Under the pieces are notes generated by a model. It was not told the DNA's origin and searched no databases. It saw only the letters and a program-made list of their open reading frames with translations. Below are positions 18,047 to 26,408 of a stretch of DNA of 64,000 nucleotides, one piece after another. The DNA is from Candidatus Microbacterium phytovorans (GTDB lineage: Bacteria > Actinomycetota > Actinomycetes > Actinomycetales > Microbacteriaceae). The position numbers were made by a program, and so were the translations under genes. The stretch is from contig CP119321.1 of the NCBI GenBank assembly GCA_029202445.1, positions 124,001-188,000 on the forward strand, read 5' to 3'. Each line of letters opens with the position of its first letter. Positions within the stretch are counted from its first letter, which is position 1.

Positions 18047-19195
18047 TTGACCATCTCGACCACCAAGAAGCTCGCGGGCATCGCGGGCGCCGCGCTTCTC
18101 GTCGCGGCACTCGCCGGTTGCGGCACCGCGCCCGAGGCCACTCCGACCACCCCCGGTGCCGAGGCACCCGAGGTCGTCGACGGGTTCCTGCCCTGCCTGA
18201 TCTCCGACGCGGGCGGATGGAACGACAAGTCCTTCAACGAGTCCGCCAAGAACGGCATGGACAAGGCGGCCGACGAGCTGGGCGTGACCCCGCTCGAGTT
18301 CGAGTCGAAGAACGACAACGACTACGGCCCCAACATGGAGACCGCCGTCTCCGAGGGCTGCAGCCTGATCATCGCCGTCGGCTTCAAGCTCGCCGCCGCG
18401 ACGGTCGAAGCCGCCAACGCCAACCCCGACATCGATTTCGCCATCATCGATGACTACGCCGACGGCACGACGGTCGACGACGAGGGCAACCCCGTCTACG
18501 ACGGTCAGCCCGACGCGCCGAACATCAAGCCGCTCGTCTTCAACACGGCCGAGGCTGCGTACCTCGGCGGTTACGCCGCGGCCGCGTGGTCGGCGCAGTC
18601 CGGCGTGAACAAGGTCGGCACCTTCGGCGGCCTGCAGATCCCGTCGGTCGCCGTGTTCATGGACGGCTACCAGCTCGGTGTCGAGAAGTACAACGAGGAC
18701 AAGGACGCGAACGTCGAAGTCTTCGGTTGGGACACCACCTCGCAGGAGGGCGCCTTCACCGGCGGCTTCGACGCGAACGACACCGCCAAGCAGACGGCTC
18801 AGTCGGTGCTCGACCAGGGTGTGGACGTCATCCTCCCCGTCGGCGGACCGATCTACCAGAGCGCCGCGGCAGCCATCGCCGACTCCGGTGACGACACCGT
18901 CATGCTCGGTGTGGACAGCGACCTCGCCGTCGCCGACACGAGCGTCACCGCCGTCACCCTCGTCTCGATCATGAAGGCGATCGACGTCGCCGTCTACGAC
19001 GCCACCAAGGCCGCCGCTGCCGGCGACTTCGACCCGGCGCCGTACGTCGGCACGCTGGAGAACGAGGGCGTCAAGCTCTCGAGCTTCCACGACTTCGAGT
19101 CGCAGCTGCCCGACGGCCTGCTCGACGAGATCGCCGCTCTCCAGGCGTCGATCATCGCCGGTGACATCACGGTGGAGTCGCCGAACTCCCCGTGA
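18047..19195 (+). CDS. BMP-family nucleoside-binding lipoprotein
   Basis: 382-residue extracytoplasmic lipoprotein of the BMP/PnrA (Med) family, which binds purine or other nucleosides for ABC import. Lipobox ALAGC with Cys25. Family segments include DAGGWNDKSFNESAKNGMD, INVALID-free IIAVGFKLAAATVEAANANP and AAYLGGYAAAAWSAQSG. TTG 18047 is chosen over the upstream in-frame start because GGAGG lies 7 nt before it and the signal peptide then begins correctly. A strong hairpin terminator follows, and the ABC genes and nucleoside-salvage enzymes come next, supporting a nucleoside ligand. Confidence 0.9.
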   Translation: MTISTTKKLAGIAGAALLVAALAGCGTAPEATPTTPGAEAPEVVDGFLPCLISDAGGWNDKSFNESAKNGMDKAADELGVTPLEFESKNDNDYGPNMETAVSEGCSLIIAVGFKLAAATVEAANANPDIDFAIIDDYADGTTVDDEGNPVYDGQPDAPNIKPLVFNTAEAAYLGGYAAAAWSAQSGVNKVGTFGGLQIPSVAVFMDGYQLGVEKYNEDKDANVEVFGWDTTSQEGAFTGGFDANDTAKQTAQSVLDQGVDVILPVGGPIYQSAAAAIADSGDDTVMLGVDSDLAVADTSVTAVTLVSIMKAIDVAVYDATKAAAAGDFDPAPYVGTLENEGVKLSSFHDFESQLPDGLLDEIAALQASIIAGDITVESPNSP

Positions 19196-19208
19196 TCTGA
19201 ACCATCAC

Positions 19209-19247
19209 CACTCGGGGCGGGCCAGCGTCAGCGGCCCGCCCCGAGTG
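19209..19247 (+). terminator. Strong hairpin after the BMP lipoprotein gene
   Basis: A 15-bp perfect stem (arms 19209-19223 and 19233-19247) closes a 9-nt loop just 13 bases after the lipoprotein stop. There is no T-tract, as is common in high-GC actinobacteria. It should stop or thin out transcription, leaving more lipoprotein mRNA than transporter mRNA. Confidence 0.75.
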
Positions 19248-19297
19248 CCGTTCACCGAACGTCGATGGCGCCCTCCCGCCGGGGAGCTGGTGCCGGA

Positions 19298-19303
19298 TAG
19301 GGT
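19298..19303 (+). promoter_or_regulatory. -10-like hexamer of the nucleoside ABC genes
   Basis: TAGGGT, 6 nt before ATG 19310, downstream of the terminator hairpin; gives the ATPase-permease-salvage genes their own leaderless promoter. Confidence 0.55.
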
Positions 19304-19309
19304 GCTGAT

Positions 19310-20824
19310 ATGAAGCTCGAGCTCCGCGGAATCACGAAGAGATTCGGCAGCCTCGTCGCCAACGACCACATCGATCTCGTGGTCCAGCCCGGGGAGATCC
19401 ACGCGCTCCTCGGCGAGAACGGTGCGGGCAAGTCCACGCTCATGAACGTGCTGTACGGCCTGTACCGCGCCGACGAGGGTGACATCCTGCTGGACGATGC
19501 GGTCCAGCACTTCCGGGGACCCGGGGATGCCATGGCCGCCGGCATCGGCATGGTGCACCAGCACTTCATGCTGATCCCCGTCTTCACCGTCGCCGAGAAC
19601 GTCATGCTCGGTCACGAGGAGACGAAGGGCCTCGGTCGGCTGGACCTGCAGAAGGCCCGGCAACATGTTCGCGATGTGGCGGACCGCTTCGGGTTCCAGA
19701 TCGACCCTGACGCCCTCGTCGGCGACCTCCCCGTTGGTGTGCAGCAGCGGGTCGAGATCATCAAGGCGCTCTCGCGCGACGCCAAGGTACTCGTCTTCGA
19801 CGAGCCGACGGCCGTGCTGACGCCGCAGGAGACCGACGAGCTGATGGGAATCATGCGACAGCTCCGTGACGAGGGCACCTCCATCGTCTTCATCACCCAC
19901 AAGCTCCGTGAGGTCCGCGAAGTAGCCGACCGCATCACGGTCATTCGACTCGGCAAGGTCGTCGGCGAAGCGTCGCCGACGGCCACCAACGCCGAGCTCG
20001 CTTCGCTCATGGTCGGGCGCTCGGTGGAGCTCACCGTCCACAAGGGTGCACCGCAGGTGCGCGAGGGTGGCCTGGAGGTGCGTGACCTCCGGGTCCTGAC
20101 GGCCGCGGGAGCGATCGTCGTGGACGATGTGAGCTTCGACGTGCGTCCCGGTGAAGTGCTCGCCGTGGCCGGTGTCCAGGGCAACGGTCAGACCGAACTC
20201 GTCGAGGCCATCGTCGGCCTCGCCGCACGCACCGAGGGGTCCATCCGTCTCGGTGGGGAGGAGCTCGTCGGCAAGAGCGTCCGCGGCATCCTCGAAGCCG
20301 GCGTCGGTTTCGTTCCGGAGGATCGCAAGGAAGACGGCCTCGTGGGCGGGTTCTCCGTCGCCGAGAACCTCATCCTCGACCGCTCGACCGACCCCGCGTT
20401 CTCGCGCGCGGGCACCATCCGCCGTGGGGAGCTCGACGAGTTCGCCCGCGCCCGCATCGCCGAATACGACATCCGCACCCAGGGTCCCGAGACCGCGGCC
20501 GGCACTCTCTCCGGCGGCAACCAGCAGAAGGTCGTCATCGCCCGCGAGATGAGCCGCGACCTGCAGCTCCTCGTGGCCGCCCAGCCCACCCGCGGCGTCG
20601 ACGTCGGCTCCATCGAGTTCATCCACAAGCGGATCATCGAGACGCGCGACGCCGGCATCCCCGTCGTGGTCGTCTCGACCGAGCTCGACGAGGTCACCGC
20701 CCTCGCCGACCGCATAGCCGTCATGTACCGCGGCACCATCGTCGGGATCGTCCCCGGCGACACGCCCCGTGAAATCCTCGGCCTCATGATGGCCGGCGCA
20801 ACCGACCCGGAGGTGGCCGCATGA
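19310..20824 (+). CDS. Nucleoside ABC importer ATPase (two ABC domains)
   Basis: 504-residue tandem ABC ATPase of the sugar/nucleoside (CUT2, YufO/NupO-like) type that powers import. First domain: Walker A GENGAGKST at 35-43 and EPTAVLTPQE after Walker B. Second domain: degenerate Walker A GVQGNGQTE, signature LSGGNQQKVVIAREM and QPTRGVDVGS. The degenerate second site is usual in this class. Its stop overlaps the next permease's start (ATGA). Family precedent in Bacillus and Borrelia supports nucleoside import together with a BMP lipoprotein. Confidence 0.93.
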   Translation: MKLELRGITKRFGSLVANDHIDLVVQPGEIHALLGENGAGKSTLMNVLYGLYRADEGDILLDDAVQHFRGPGDAMAAGIGMVHQHFMLIPVFTVAENVMLGHEETKGLGRLDLQKARQHVRDVADRFGFQIDPDALVGDLPVGVQQRVEIIKALSRDAKVLVFDEPTAVLTPQETDELMGIMRQLRDEGTSIVFITHKLREVREVADRITVIRLGKVVGEASPTATNAELASLMVGRSVELTVHKGAPQVREGGLEVRDLRVLTAAGAIVVDDVSFDVRPGEVLAVAGVQGNGQTELVEAIVGLAARTEGSIRLGGEELVGKSVRGILEAGVGFVPEDRKEDGLVGGFSVAENLILDRSTDPAFSRAGTIRRGELDEFARARIAEYDIRTQGPETAAGTLSGGNQQKVVIAREMSRDLQLLVAAQPTRGVDVGSIEFIHKRIIETRDAGIPVVVVSTELDEVTALADRIAVMYRGTIVGIVPGDTPREILGLMMAGATDPEVAA

Positions 20825-22131
20825 GCGGCACGACGCCCGGCGCCGCCGACGCGGCGCTCCCCGCAGACGCACAACTGCCGCCCGCCAGCGGACCTCTCAC
20901 GGGCGAGCAGGTGCCGCCTCCGCCACGCTCGAACGTTCTCCTCAAGGAGCTGCTGCGTGGCAGCGCCGTGACGACGCTGTTGGCGATCGTGCTCGCCATG
21001 ATCGTCGGCGGAGTGCTTATCGCGGTGACGAACGAGGGTGTTCAGGCTGCCGCCGGCTACTTCTTCTCGCGTCCCGGCGACACGTTCGCCGCGATCTGGA
21101 ACGCCGTTTACAACGGCTACGAAGCCCTCTTCCGCGGTGCGGTGTTCAACCCCCGAGCCCCCAGTTTCGAGGCGCAGATCAAGCCCCTCACGAACTCGCT
21201 CGGGGCTGCCGCGCCACTCATCGCCGCCGGACTCGGTGTCGCGCTCGCCTTCCGCGTGGGGCTGTTCAACATCGGCGCGCGCGGTCAGATGCTGATCGGC
21301 GCGCTGTTCGCCGCGTTCTTCGCGTTCAACCTCAACCTGCCGATGTGGCTTCACCTGCCGATCACGCTGCTGGCGGGTATCGTCGGCGGGGCGCTCTGGG
21401 GCGGTCTGGTCGGTCTGCTGAAGGCGAAGACGGGCGCCCACGAGGTGATCCTCACGATCATGCTCAACTACGTCGCGTTCTACCTCCTGCTGTGGATGCT
21501 CCGCAGTCCCGGACTTCTGCAGATGACGGGCAGCAACCAGCCGCAGTCGAAGCCGACGCCCGCCTCCGCGCAGTTCCCCGACCTCCTCGGAGCGTCGTTC
21601 CCCGCGCTCGACTGGGGCTTCGTCATCGTGGTGCTCGCCACCGTCTTCGTCTGGTGGCTCATCGAGCGCTCCAGCCTCGGGCTGCGACTGCGCGCGGTCG
21701 GCGAGAACCCCCACGCCGCACGAGCGGCGGGCATCAACGTCGAGCGTCTCTACATCTACGCGATGCTGTTGGCCGGCGGCCTCGCGGGGCTCGCGGCCAT
21801 GAACCAGATCCAGGGCAACGTCACGACCGGGTTCGGCGCGACGATCGATGCCGGCATCGGCTTCGACGCCATCACCGTCGCGCTCCTCGGACGGAGCCGC
21901 GCGTGGGGTACGTTTGCGGCGGGCCTCCTCTTCGGCGCCCTCGAGGCCGGATCGTTCACGATGCAGGCGCAGGGCATCCCGGTCGACATCGTGCTGGTCG
22001 TCCAGTCGCTCATCGTGCTGTTCATCGCTGCACCGCCGCTGCTGCGCGCCGTGTTCTTCCTCCCCAAGACCGATTTAGAGAAGGCGGCCAAGGCGCGAGC
22101 CAAGGCGGCGAAGAAGGCGGTGACGGCATGA
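20821..22131 (+). CDS. Nucleoside ABC importer permease 1
   Basis: 436-residue permease of the BPD_transp_2 family (YufP/NupP-like), with a Pro-rich cytoplasmic N-terminus of about 40 residues, a first membrane segment near 50-70 and about eight further segments. LNYVAFYLLLWMLRSPGL and LRLRAVGENPHAARAAGINV are recognisable family stretches, the latter the ATPase-coupling loop. It starts within the ATPase stop and ends within the second permease's start, both ATGA overlaps, so the three are tightly coupled. Confidence 0.92.
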   Translation: MSGTTPGAADAALPADAQLPPASGPLTGEQVPPPPRSNVLLKELLRGSAVTTLLAIVLAMIVGGVLIAVTNEGVQAAAGYFFSRPGDTFAAIWNAVYNGYEALFRGAVFNPRAPSFEAQIKPLTNSLGAAAPLIAAGLGVALAFRVGLFNIGARGQMLIGALFAAFFAFNLNLPMWLHLPITLLAGIVGGALWGGLVGLLKAKTGAHEVILTIMLNYVAFYLLLWMLRSPGLLQMTGSNQPQSKPTPASAQFPDLLGASFPALDWGFVIVVLATVFVWWLIERSSLGLRLRAVGENPHAARAAGINVERLYIYAMLLAGGLAGLAAMNQIQGNVTTGFGATIDAGIGFDAITVALLGRSRAWGTFAAGLLFGALEAGSFTMQAQGIPVDIVLVVQSLIVLFIAAPPLLRAVFFLPKTDLEKAAKARAKAAKKAVTA

Positions 22132-23417
22132 GCGCCACCACTCCCACGCTCGAAGCCGGGGACGGCACGATCCAGCTGGCCGTCGTCAAGCAGCGCCGCT
22201 TCAAGGTCCCCATCGTGTTCGGGATCGTCGTCGTGCTCCTCGCCGCGCTGTTCATCTTCGTTCCGCGCGGCGGAGTCTCCACCTTCCGTCTCGGTGACTC
22301 GACGTCAGCGATCGCGCTGCCCGACATCGCCGTCCCCACGGGGGAGACGAGCTGGATTCTGCTGGCGATCCTGGCGCTCCTGGCCGGATGGGCGGCGTGG
22401 GAAGCATGGTCGTTCCGCCGGGTGCCCCTGTGGCTGGCCGCCGTGTTCAGCGTGCTCGGGGTGTTCGCCTTCCTCGTGTGGGCATCCGCGGGTGGCCTCG
22501 TGCCCGTCTCGAGTCTGCTGGTCGGCGCGGTCTCGCTGTCGGTACCGCTGGTGTTCGGCGCCCTCGGCGGGGTGATCGGCGAGCGTGTCGGCGTCGTCAA
22601 CGTCGCCATCGAGGGTCAGCTGCTCCTCGGCGCGTTCTCGGCGGCGCTCCTGTCGAGCATCACGAACAACCCGTTCGTCGGCCTCATCGGCGCCATGATC
22701 GGCGGTGTCCTCGTATCTTTCGTGCTCGCGGCGTTCGCGATCAAGTACCTCGTCGACCAGGTCATCGTGGGTGTCGTTCTGAACGTCCTCGTGACGGGAC
22801 TCACCGGCTTCCTCTACGGCGCGCTCCTCGTGCCGAACGAGACCGAGCTCAACCGCCCCGAACGGTTCGCTCGCATCGAGATCCCGATCCTGAGCGACAT
22901 TCCGATCATCGGCCCTGTCCTGTTCAACCAGACCTTCATCGTCTACCTGATGTTCGTCACCGTCGCCCTCGTCGCGTGGGGGCTCTACCGCACGCGGTGG
23001 GGCCTGCGGCTCCGGGCCGTCGGCGAGCACCCGCAGGCCGCCGACACCGTCGGCATCAAGGTCAACATGACCCGGTTCTGGAACGTCTCGCTCGCGGGCG
23101 CGATCGCCGGCATCGGCGGAGCCTACTTCACGCTCGTGTCGGTGCCGCAGTTCGGCCAGGAGATGACCGCGGGTCTCGGCTTCATCGCCCTCGCCGCCGT
23201 CATCTTCGGCCGTTGGGACCCGATCCGCGCCACCCTCGCAGCCCTCCTCTTCGGGTTCGCGACCAACCTGCAGAACCTGCTGACGATCCTGAAGACCCCG
23301 ATCCCCAGCGAGTTCATGCTCATGCTCCCGTACGTCGTCACGATCCTCGCGGTCGCCGGCTTCGCGGGACAGATCCGAGGCCCCGCCGCCGCGGGCAAGC
23401 CGTACATCAAGGGATGA
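22128..23417 (+). CDS. Nucleoside ABC importer permease 2
   Basis: 429-residue partner permease (YufQ/NupQ-like). It opens with extra hydrophobic segments (about residues 25-130) before the core, where GERVGVVNVAIEGQLLLGAF is the conserved channel segment and LRLRAVGEHPQAADTVGIKV the coupling loop, a close counterpart of permease 1. ATG 22128 overlaps the previous stop; the longer upstream frame is a shadow. It is followed 4 bases later by cdd, so import and deamination are co-expressed. Confidence 0.92.
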   Translation: MSATTPTLEAGDGTIQLAVVKQRRFKVPIVFGIVVVLLAALFIFVPRGGVSTFRLGDSTSAIALPDIAVPTGETSWILLAILALLAGWAAWEAWSFRRVPLWLAAVFSVLGVFAFLVWASAGGLVPVSSLLVGAVSLSVPLVFGALGGVIGERVGVVNVAIEGQLLLGAFSAALLSSITNNPFVGLIGAMIGGVLVSFVLAAFAIKYLVDQVIVGVVLNVLVTGLTGFLYGALLVPNETELNRPERFARIEIPILSDIPIIGPVLFNQTFIVYLMFVTVALVAWGLYRTRWGLRLRAVGEHPQAADTVGIKVNMTRFWNVSLAGAIAGIGGAYFTLVSVPQFGQEMTAGLGFIALAAVIFGRWDPIRATLAALLFGFATNLQNLLTILKTPIPSEFMLMLPYVVTILAVAGFAGQIRGPAAAGKPYIKG

Positions 23418-23421
23418 CATC

Positions 23422-23820
23422 GTGACCGACATCGATTGGGACCACCTGCGCGCGGTCGCCACCGACGCCATGGAACGCGCGTACGCGCCCTACTCCCGCT
23501 ACCGGGTCGGCGCCGCCGCGCTCGTCAGCGACGGGCGGATCGTCTCCGGCTGCAACGTCGAGAACGCCTCCTACGGAGTGGGCCTGTGCGCCGAGTGCGC
23601 GCTGGTCGGTGACCTCCACATGAGCGGCGGCGGTCAGCTCGTCGCGTTCGTGTGCGTCAACAACGACGGCGAGACGATCATGCCGTGCGGTCGCTGCCGC
23701 CAGCTCCTCTACGAGTTCTCGCTCCCGGGGATGCTCCTGGAGACGGTCTCCGGCATCCGCACGATCGACGAGGTGCTGCCCGACGCGTTCGGACCGCGCG
23801 ACCTGGAGGCCGCACGATGA
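23422..23820 (+). CDS. cdd: Cytidine deaminase
   Basis: Converts cytidine and deoxycytidine to uridine forms; 132 residues, the tetrameric type. The zinc site is Cys56-Ala-Glu58, with Glu58 as proton shuttle, and Cys89/Cys92 in PCGRCRQLL. The N-terminal substrate region FSRYRVGAAA-like YSRYRVGAAALV and GCNVENASYG are conserved. GTG 23422 lies 4 bases after the permease stop. The stop overlaps the deoA ATG (ATGA). Confidence 0.96.
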   Translation: MTDIDWDHLRAVATDAMERAYAPYSRYRVGAAALVSDGRIVSGCNVENASYGVGLCAECALVGDLHMSGGGQLVAFVCVNNDGETIMPCGRCRQLLYEFSLPGMLLETVSGIRTIDEVLPDAFGPRDLEAAR

Positions 23821-25118
23821 GCGCCTCCTCGGCCGTCGAGCCGTTCGACGCCGTCGACGTCATCCGCACCAAGCGCGACGGCGGCGCCGTCCCCGACGAC
23901 GCCCTGCGGTGGATGATCGACGCGTACACGCGCGAGTACGTCGCCGACGCCCAGATGGCCGCCTTCGCGATGGCCGTCCTGCTCAACGGCATGACGCGCG
24001 ACGAGATCCGCGTCATGACGGATGCCATGATCGCCTCCGGCGAGCGGATGAGTTTCGCGGGTCTCGGGAAGCCGACCGTCGACAAGCACTCCACCGGCGG
24101 GGTCGGCGACAAGATCACCCTCCCGCTCGCGCCGCTCGTGGCATCCTTCGGCGTGGCCGTCCCGCAGCTGTCGGGACGCGGCCTGGGGCACACCGGCGGC
24201 ACCCTCGACAAGCTCGAGGCCATCCCGGGCTGGCGCGCGGCCCTCTCCAACGACGAGATGTTCGCGCAGCTGCGCGACGTCGGCGCTGTCATCTGCGCCG
24301 CCGGCTCCGGACTCGCGCCCGCGGACAAGCGCCTCTACGCGCTCCGCGACGTGACGGGCACGGTCGAGGCGATCCCGCTCATCGCCTCGAGCATCATGTC
24401 CAAGAAGATCGCGGAGGGCACCGACTCGCTCGTCCTCGACGTCAAGTTCGGCTCCGGTGCCTTCATGCGCGATGTCGACAAGGCCCGCGAGCTCGCCCGC
24501 ACCATGGTCGCCCTCGGCACCGACTCGGGCGTGGCGACCACCGCGCTCCTCACCGACATGAACACGCCCCTCGGCCTCGCGATCGGCAACGCGAACGAAG
24601 TGCGCGAGTCGGTGGAGGTGCTCGCCGGCGGCGGCCCCGCCGACATCGTCGAACTCACGGTCGCCCTGGCTCGCGAGATGCTGACCCTCGCCGGACAGCC
24701 CGACGCCGACGTCGAGGCGGCCCTCCGCGACGGGCGCGCGATGGACGCGTGGCGGCGCATGATCGTCGCGCAGGACGGCGACCCCGACGCCCCGATGCCC
24801 GAGCCGCGCGAGACCCACACCGTTGTCGCGGATGCCGACGGCGTCATCGACCGGATGGAGGCGCTGCCGTTCGGCGTCGCCGCCTGGCGTCTCGGCGCCG
24901 GCCGCGCCCGCGCGCAGGACCCCGTCATCCACGCCGCCGGCATCGACCTCCACGTCAAGCCCGGCGACGCCGTGCGCGCCGGCCAGCCCGTTTTCACGCT
25001 GTCGGCCGACGACCCCGACCGCTTCGCGCGCGCCCTCGAAGCCGTCGACGGCGCGTGGTCGATCGGGACCGAGGCGCCGGCATCCGGTCCGCTCGTCCTC
25101 GAACGCATCACCGCCTGA
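23817..25118 (+). CDS. deoA: Thymidine phosphorylase
   Basis: Phosphorolysis of thymidine or deoxyuridine to base plus deoxyribose 1-phosphate; 433 residues, as usual for the family. KHSTGGVGDK binds phosphate and SGRGLGHTGGTLDKLEAIPG is the family signature. The C-terminal domain (from about 340) is the PYNP-type alpha/beta domain. ATG 23817 overlaps the cdd stop. It can use the uracil nucleosides produced by Cdd. No deoC or deoB gene lies nearby, so the sugar phosphate is handled elsewhere. Confidence 0.96.
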   Translation: MSASSAVEPFDAVDVIRTKRDGGAVPDDALRWMIDAYTREYVADAQMAAFAMAVLLNGMTRDEIRVMTDAMIASGERMSFAGLGKPTVDKHSTGGVGDKITLPLAPLVASFGVAVPQLSGRGLGHTGGTLDKLEAIPGWRAALSNDEMFAQLRDVGAVICAAGSGLAPADKRLYALRDVTGTVEAIPLIASSIMSKKIAEGTDSLVLDVKFGSGAFMRDVDKARELARTMVALGTDSGVATTALLTDMNTPLGLAIGNANEVRESVEVLAGGGPADIVELTVALAREMLTLAGQPDADVEAALRDGRAMDAWRRMIVAQDGDPDAPMPEPRETHTVVADADGVIDRMEALPFGVAAWRLGAGRARAQDPVIHAAGIDLHVKPGDAVRAGQPVFTLSADDPDRFARALEAVDGAWSIGTEAPASGPLVLERITA

Positions 25119-25141
25119 ACCGCACCCATACCAGGAGAATC

Positions 25142-26257
25142 ATGGCCATCGACCAGCACGGCGACGCGAAGCTGCAGGGCGTCTCGATCCGCTCGCTGCC
25201 CAAGGTGTCGCTCCACGACCACCTCGACGGCGCGCTGCGCCCGCAGACGATCATCGAACTCGCCGACGCGGCCGGAGTCGACGTGCCCGCCGACGCGGCC
25301 GACGACCTGGCCGACTGGTTCGAGCAGCAGAGCGACTCCGGTTCGCTCGTCGAGTACCTGAAGACGTTCGATCTGACGATCGCGGTCATGCAGACGCGAG
25401 ACGGACTGCGCCGTGTCGCGAAGGAGTTCGTCGAAGACCTCGCCGCCGACGGCGTGATCTACGGCGAGGTGCGGTGGGCTCCCGAACAGCACCTGTCAGG
25501 CGGCCTGAGCCTCGAAGAGGTCGTCGAGGCCGTGCAGGAGGGTATCGAAGAGGGCGAGGATGCCGCCGAGTCGAACGGGCATGACATCCGCGTCGGGCAG
25601 CTGGTCACCGCCATGCGCCACACCGACCGGTCACTCGAGATCGCAGAGCTGGCCGTCGCCTTCCGCGGTCGCGGCGCGGTCGGGTTCGACATCGCCGGAC
25701 CCGAGGACGGCTTCCCGCCGTCGAACCACCGTGCGGCGTTCGACTACCTGGCATCCCAGTTCTTCCCCGTGACGATCCATGCCGGCGAGGCGGCCGGTCT
25801 CGACTCGATCCGTTCGGCCCTCATCGACGGCCGCGCGTTGCGCCTCGGCCACGGCGTGCGGATCGCCGAGGACCTCGACGTCGTCTCGCAGAAGGGCGAG
25901 GAGACCTTCGTGACCTTCGGCGACCTGGCCCACTGGGTGCGCGACCGGGAGATTCCGCTCGAGCTGTCGCCCTCGTCGAACCTCCAGACCGGTGCCATCG
26001 CGCGCTGGGGGACCACGATGGAGGACCACCCGTTCGACCTCCTCTACCAGCTCGGGTTCTCCGTGACGGTGAACGTCGACAACCGCACGATGAGCCGCAC
26101 GTCGCTGACGCGCGAACTCGCGCTGCTGGCCGGGACGTTCGACTACTCGCTCGAGGATCTCGAAGCGTTCCAGCTCAACGCCGCGGCGGGCGCATTCCTG
26201 TCGGTCGAGGAGCGCGAGGAGCTCATCGAGCTGATCGGCGACGGCTTCGACCGCTGA
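25142..26257 (+). CDS. add: Adenosine deaminase
   Basis: Zn enzyme turning adenosine or deoxyadenosine into inosine forms; 371 residues. HDHLDG supplies two metal His, GEVRWAPEQH and TIHAGE (catalytic Glu, metal His) follow, and the last metal Asp is in TVNVDNRTMS. The second Asp of the classical DD pair is Asn here, a change I believe is common in actinobacterial Add. AGGAG precedes ATG 25142; the longer upstream frame is antisense or shadow. It closes the nucleoside operon. A small 6-bp stem (26263-26278) follows. Confidence 0.94.
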   Translation: MAIDQHGDAKLQGVSIRSLPKVSLHDHLDGALRPQTIIELADAAGVDVPADAADDLADWFEQQSDSGSLVEYLKTFDLTIAVMQTRDGLRRVAKEFVEDLAADGVIYGEVRWAPEQHLSGGLSLEEVVEAVQEGIEEGEDAAESNGHDIRVGQLVTAMRHTDRSLEIAELAVAFRGRGAVGFDIAGPEDGFPPSNHRAAFDYLASQFFPVTIHAGEAAGLDSIRSALIDGRALRLGHGVRIAEDLDVVSQKGEETFVTFGDLAHWVRDREIPLELSPSSNLQTGAIARWGTTMEDHPFDLLYQLGFSVTVNVDNRTMSRTSLTRELALLAGTFDYSLEDLEAFQLNAAAGAFLSVEEREELIELIGDGFDR

Positions 26258-26262
26258 GTCGC

Positions 26263-26278
26263 TCGCAGGGTTCTGCGA
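26263..26278 (+). terminator. Weak hairpin after add
   Basis: TCGCAG and CTGCGA form a 6-bp stem with a GGTT loop 6 bases after the add stop. Possible end of the nucleoside operon; short, without T-tract. Confidence 0.3.
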
Positions 26279-26304
26279 CCGCCGGCGCGGGTGCCTTCTC
26301 GCCG

Positions 26305-26408
26305 TCACAACTCCTGAAGAGTCCATCGCGAGGACGTGTCACCCTGCGAAAAACTCGGACGCCGGCGCGGTTGCGCGGGCGTCTTCGGTCGCGCTTCCGG
26401 AGTTGTGA
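26305..26408. repeat. Inverted-repeat element A, overlapping the DUF559 gene end
   Basis: About 104 bp bounded by TCACAACTCCTGAA (26305-26318) and, inverted, TTCCGGAGTTGTGA (26395-26408), which pair with one mismatch. The inner arm encodes the FHNSGS stretch of the DUF559 protein, so the last 23 or so residues of that gene and its stop lie inside the element. The same terminal sequence occurs in element B at the other end of the gene. Confidence 0.6.
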
